From Hydrogenophaga sp. (lineage in GTDB: Bacteria; Pseudomonadota; Gammaproteobacteria; Burkholderiales; Burkholderiaceae_C), in contig JAGXRS010000219.1 of the NCBI GenBank assembly GCA_018335615.1, positions 1-6,700 of the forward strand: 6,700 nucleotides of DNA. Direction: 5' to 3'. Every line of letters begins with the position of its first letter. The stretch's first letter is position 1. A model generated the notes under the pieces. The model had not been told where the DNA came from, ran no database searches, and saw only the letters and a list, made by a program, of their open reading frames with translations. The position numbers and the translations under genes were made by a program. Shown in pieces: positions 5,862-6,700 of this stretch.

Positions 5862-5866
5862 CCTCT
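5862..5866 (-). promoter_or_regulatory. Ribosome binding site that fixes the flgB start
   Basis: AGAGG on the minus strand, 5 bases before the ATG at 5856. Because it overlaps the upstream in-frame GTG at 5862, it rules out that codon as the natural start. Confidence 0.7.
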
Positions 5867-5890
5867 GCGCAAGCGCGGTAAATGGGGGCA

Positions 5891-5905
5891 AAAGCACGCT
5901 GCTTT
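5891..5905. other. Perfect 6-base inverted repeat in the flgB leader
   Basis: AAAGCA (5891-5896), CGC, TGCTTT (5900-5905). In the flgB direction the stem is followed by one more T and then GCCCCC. It falls within the predicted 5' untranslated leader of flgB, about 35 bases before the ATG. It could be an RNA stem or a small operator; it is too short to call. Confidence 0.35.
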
Positions 5906-5919
5906 CACCGGCATGGGCA

Positions 5920-5948
5920 AGTATGAAAAAACTTGAGGCCTCGCAATG
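5920..5948 (-). promoter_or_regulatory. Candidate FlhDC-dependent promoter of flgB
   Basis: CATACT on the minus strand (5925-5920) matches TATAAT at 4 of 6 positions. The -35 region 17 bases upstream (about 5943-5948) is poor and overlaps the proximal half of the candidate FlhDC box, as is usual for activator-dependent class II flagellar promoters. This would give a leader of roughly 55 bases. Weak on its own; the support comes mainly from its placement. Confidence 0.3.
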
Positions 5949-5988
5949 GCCGGAACAAGCGCCGCTTTCTCGGGCATTTCCCTGCTTT
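5945..5988. promoter_or_regulatory. Candidate FlhDC box shared by flgB and flgA
   Basis: The left half AATGGCCGGAACAAGCG (5945-5961) resembles the enterobacterial FlhD4C2 half-site, roughly AAYGSC-N3-AAATARCG. A weaker inverted half GGGCATTTCCCTGCTTT (5972-5988) follows after a 10-base spacer, the spacing known for this activator. The two halves agree with each other at 8 of 17 positions. The site lies between the divergent flgA and flgB genes, where FlhDC acts in enterobacteria. I judged this by eye without a scoring matrix. A sigma-54 type GG-N10-GC pair within the same stretch is a weaker reading. Confidence 0.35.
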
Positions 5989-6012
5989 CATCCGCGCCCA
6001 GCGGCCTAGAGT
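5983..6012 (+). promoter_or_regulatory. Candidate promoter of flgA
   Basis: TAGAGT (6007-6012) matches TATAAT at 4 of 6 positions. It begins 18 bases after the right end of the candidate FlhDC box, nearly mirroring the 19-base distance on the flgB side. The -35 region (about 5983-5989) is poor and overlaps the box. The predicted leader is about 100 bases. Confidence 0.25.
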
Positions 6013-6118
6013 GCACAGCAGTGCCAACGAGGTCGTCCACCGGCTTCGACCGCCCGTCATTCGGCCGGCACCCACCCTTCGTTCGCCCTCTTTGCCCGCT
6101 CGCCACCGGGAGCCGTCC

Positions 6119-6700
6119 ATGACCCCTCACCACCCCCTGTTCCGCCGCCTTCCCTTGCCCCTGCGCGCGCGCAGCCTGTCCGCCGCGGTCGGCGTGGCCG
6201 TGGCGCTCGTGCTGGGCACGCTGGCGCGCGCCCAGTCGCCCGCGCCCGCAGGCGCACCGGTGCCCGACAGCAGCGCGCTGACCGAGGTGGCCCGCGCCTT
6301 CGTGGAACCCTCGCTGGCCGCGGCGCTGGCGCAGGCCGGTGCCGGCGCCCTGCGGCCCGAGGTGGTCATGGGCACGTTGGACAACCGGCTGCGCCTGGCG
6401 CCCTGCGCCCGCGTGGAGGCCCACCTGCCGCCCGGCACGAAGCTGTGGGGACGCAGCCGCATCGGCCTGCGCTGCGTGGAAGGCCCCACGCGCTGGAACG
6501 TGTTCCTGCCCGTCACGGTGAAAGCCTGGGGACCTGCCTGGGTGCTCCAGCGGGCCGTGCCCGCGGGCACGGCGCTGGCCCAGGAAGACGCCGAGCTGGC
6601 CGAAGTGGACTGGGCCGAGCACGCCGCCCATGTGCTGGCGGCACCGGCGCTGTGGGTCGGCCAGCAGGCCGCCTACACCCTGGTGGCCGGGCAGGCGCTG
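6119..6700 (+). CDS. flgA: Flagellar P-ring assembly chaperone FlgA, N-terminal part (runs off the right edge)
   Basis: FlgA is a periplasmic chaperone needed for P-ring (FlgI) assembly. The window holds 194 codons with no stop; typical FlgA has about 220-240 residues, so roughly the last 40 are missing. The N-terminus has arginines, a hydrophobic core (SAAVGVAVALVLGTL, 21-35) and a likely signal-peptidase site at ARA (36-38). The mature part contains LDNRLRLAPCARVEAHLPPG (87-106), a second cysteine in IGLRC (115-119), and the SAF-like segment VLQRAVPAGTALAQEDAELA (142-161) followed by EVDW (162-165). The visible part ends GQQAAYTLVAGQAL, the usual approach to the C-terminal domain. The two cysteines (96 and 119) sit where FlgA proteins often have a pair. 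The ATG at 6119 has GGGAG 6 bases upstream. It is transcribed away from flgB; flgM and flgN often follow flgA, but lie outside this window if present. Confidence 0.93.
   Translation, partial: MTPHHPLFRRLPLPLRARSLSAAVGVAVALVLGTLARAQSPAPAGAPVPDSSALTEVARAFVEPSLAAALAQAGAGALRPEVVMGTLDNRLRLAPCARVEAHLPPGTKLWGRSRIGLRCVEGPTRWNVFLPVTVKAWGPAWVLQRAVPAGTALAQEDAELAEVDWAEHAAHVLAAPALWVGQQAAYTLVAGQAL

Noticed and set aside
5952..5966. Sigma-54 promoter (GG-N10-GC) in the flgA-flgB region
   Set aside because: Only the GG and GC dinucleotides fit. The TGGCAC and TTGC contexts are poor, and such pairs are common by chance in GC-rich DNA.
4195..6009. Long plus-strand frame antisense to flgD, flgC and flgB (604 codons)
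   Set aside because: It spans three real genes and their spacers and reads through the repeat, and its product has no recognisable motif.
5726..6631. 301-codon minus-strand frame antisense to flgA and across the control region
   Set aside because: It overlaps the N-terminal part of flgB in another frame and the coding strand of flgA. FlgA has a clear signal peptide and family motifs, so this is a shadow.
1..6700. CRISPR array, tRNA, rRNA, insertion sequence or attachment site
   Set aside because: No regularly spaced repeats, tRNA-like folds, transposase frames or flanking duplications were seen. All substantial coding sequence is accounted for by flagellar genes.

Overview
The window is part of a chromosomal flagellar cluster: the divergent flgA / flgBCDEFGHI locus that encodes the rod, the hook, the L ring and the start of the P ring. 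The DNA is strongly GC-rich with G/C at most third codon positions. The protein sequences, the enterobacterial-style flgA-flgB divergence and a short GC-rich palindromic repeat in the spacers suggest a Gram-negative betaproteobacterium, probably Burkholderiales and perhaps Comamonadaceae. The taxonomic call is inference from sequence style, not from a marker gene.

Layout. On the minus strand, read from right to left: flgB (5856-5452), flgC (5223-4819), flgD (4796-4134), flgE (4057-2801), flgF (2667-1930), flgG (1881-1099), flgH (869-177) and the first 52 codons of flgI (156 to the window edge). On the plus strand flgA begins at 6119 and runs off the right edge after 194 codons. The 262-base region between flgB and flgA is the divergent control region. 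It holds a by-eye match to a FlhDC box (5945-5988) with weak -10 elements placed almost symmetrically on each side.

How the genes work together. FlgB, FlgC, FlgF and FlgG build the rod. FlgD caps the growing hook and FlgE is the hook subunit. FlgH is the outer-membrane L-ring lipoprotein, FlgI the periplasmic P-ring subunit, and FlgA the periplasmic chaperone for FlgI. All complete genes have normal family lengths and intact N- and C-terminal signature regions. No gene is broken, and no foreign or mobile gene is present.

The least ordinary content is in the spacers. Three of the seven spacers (flgB-flgC, flgE-flgF, flgG-flgH) are 133-229 bases long instead of the 20-76 bases of the other four. 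All three carry copies of the same GC-rich hairpin repeat in the same orientation, directly after a stop codon. I see no unknown multi-gene system here. The repeat family, and its possible effect on relative expression along the operon, is the main point worth a second look.
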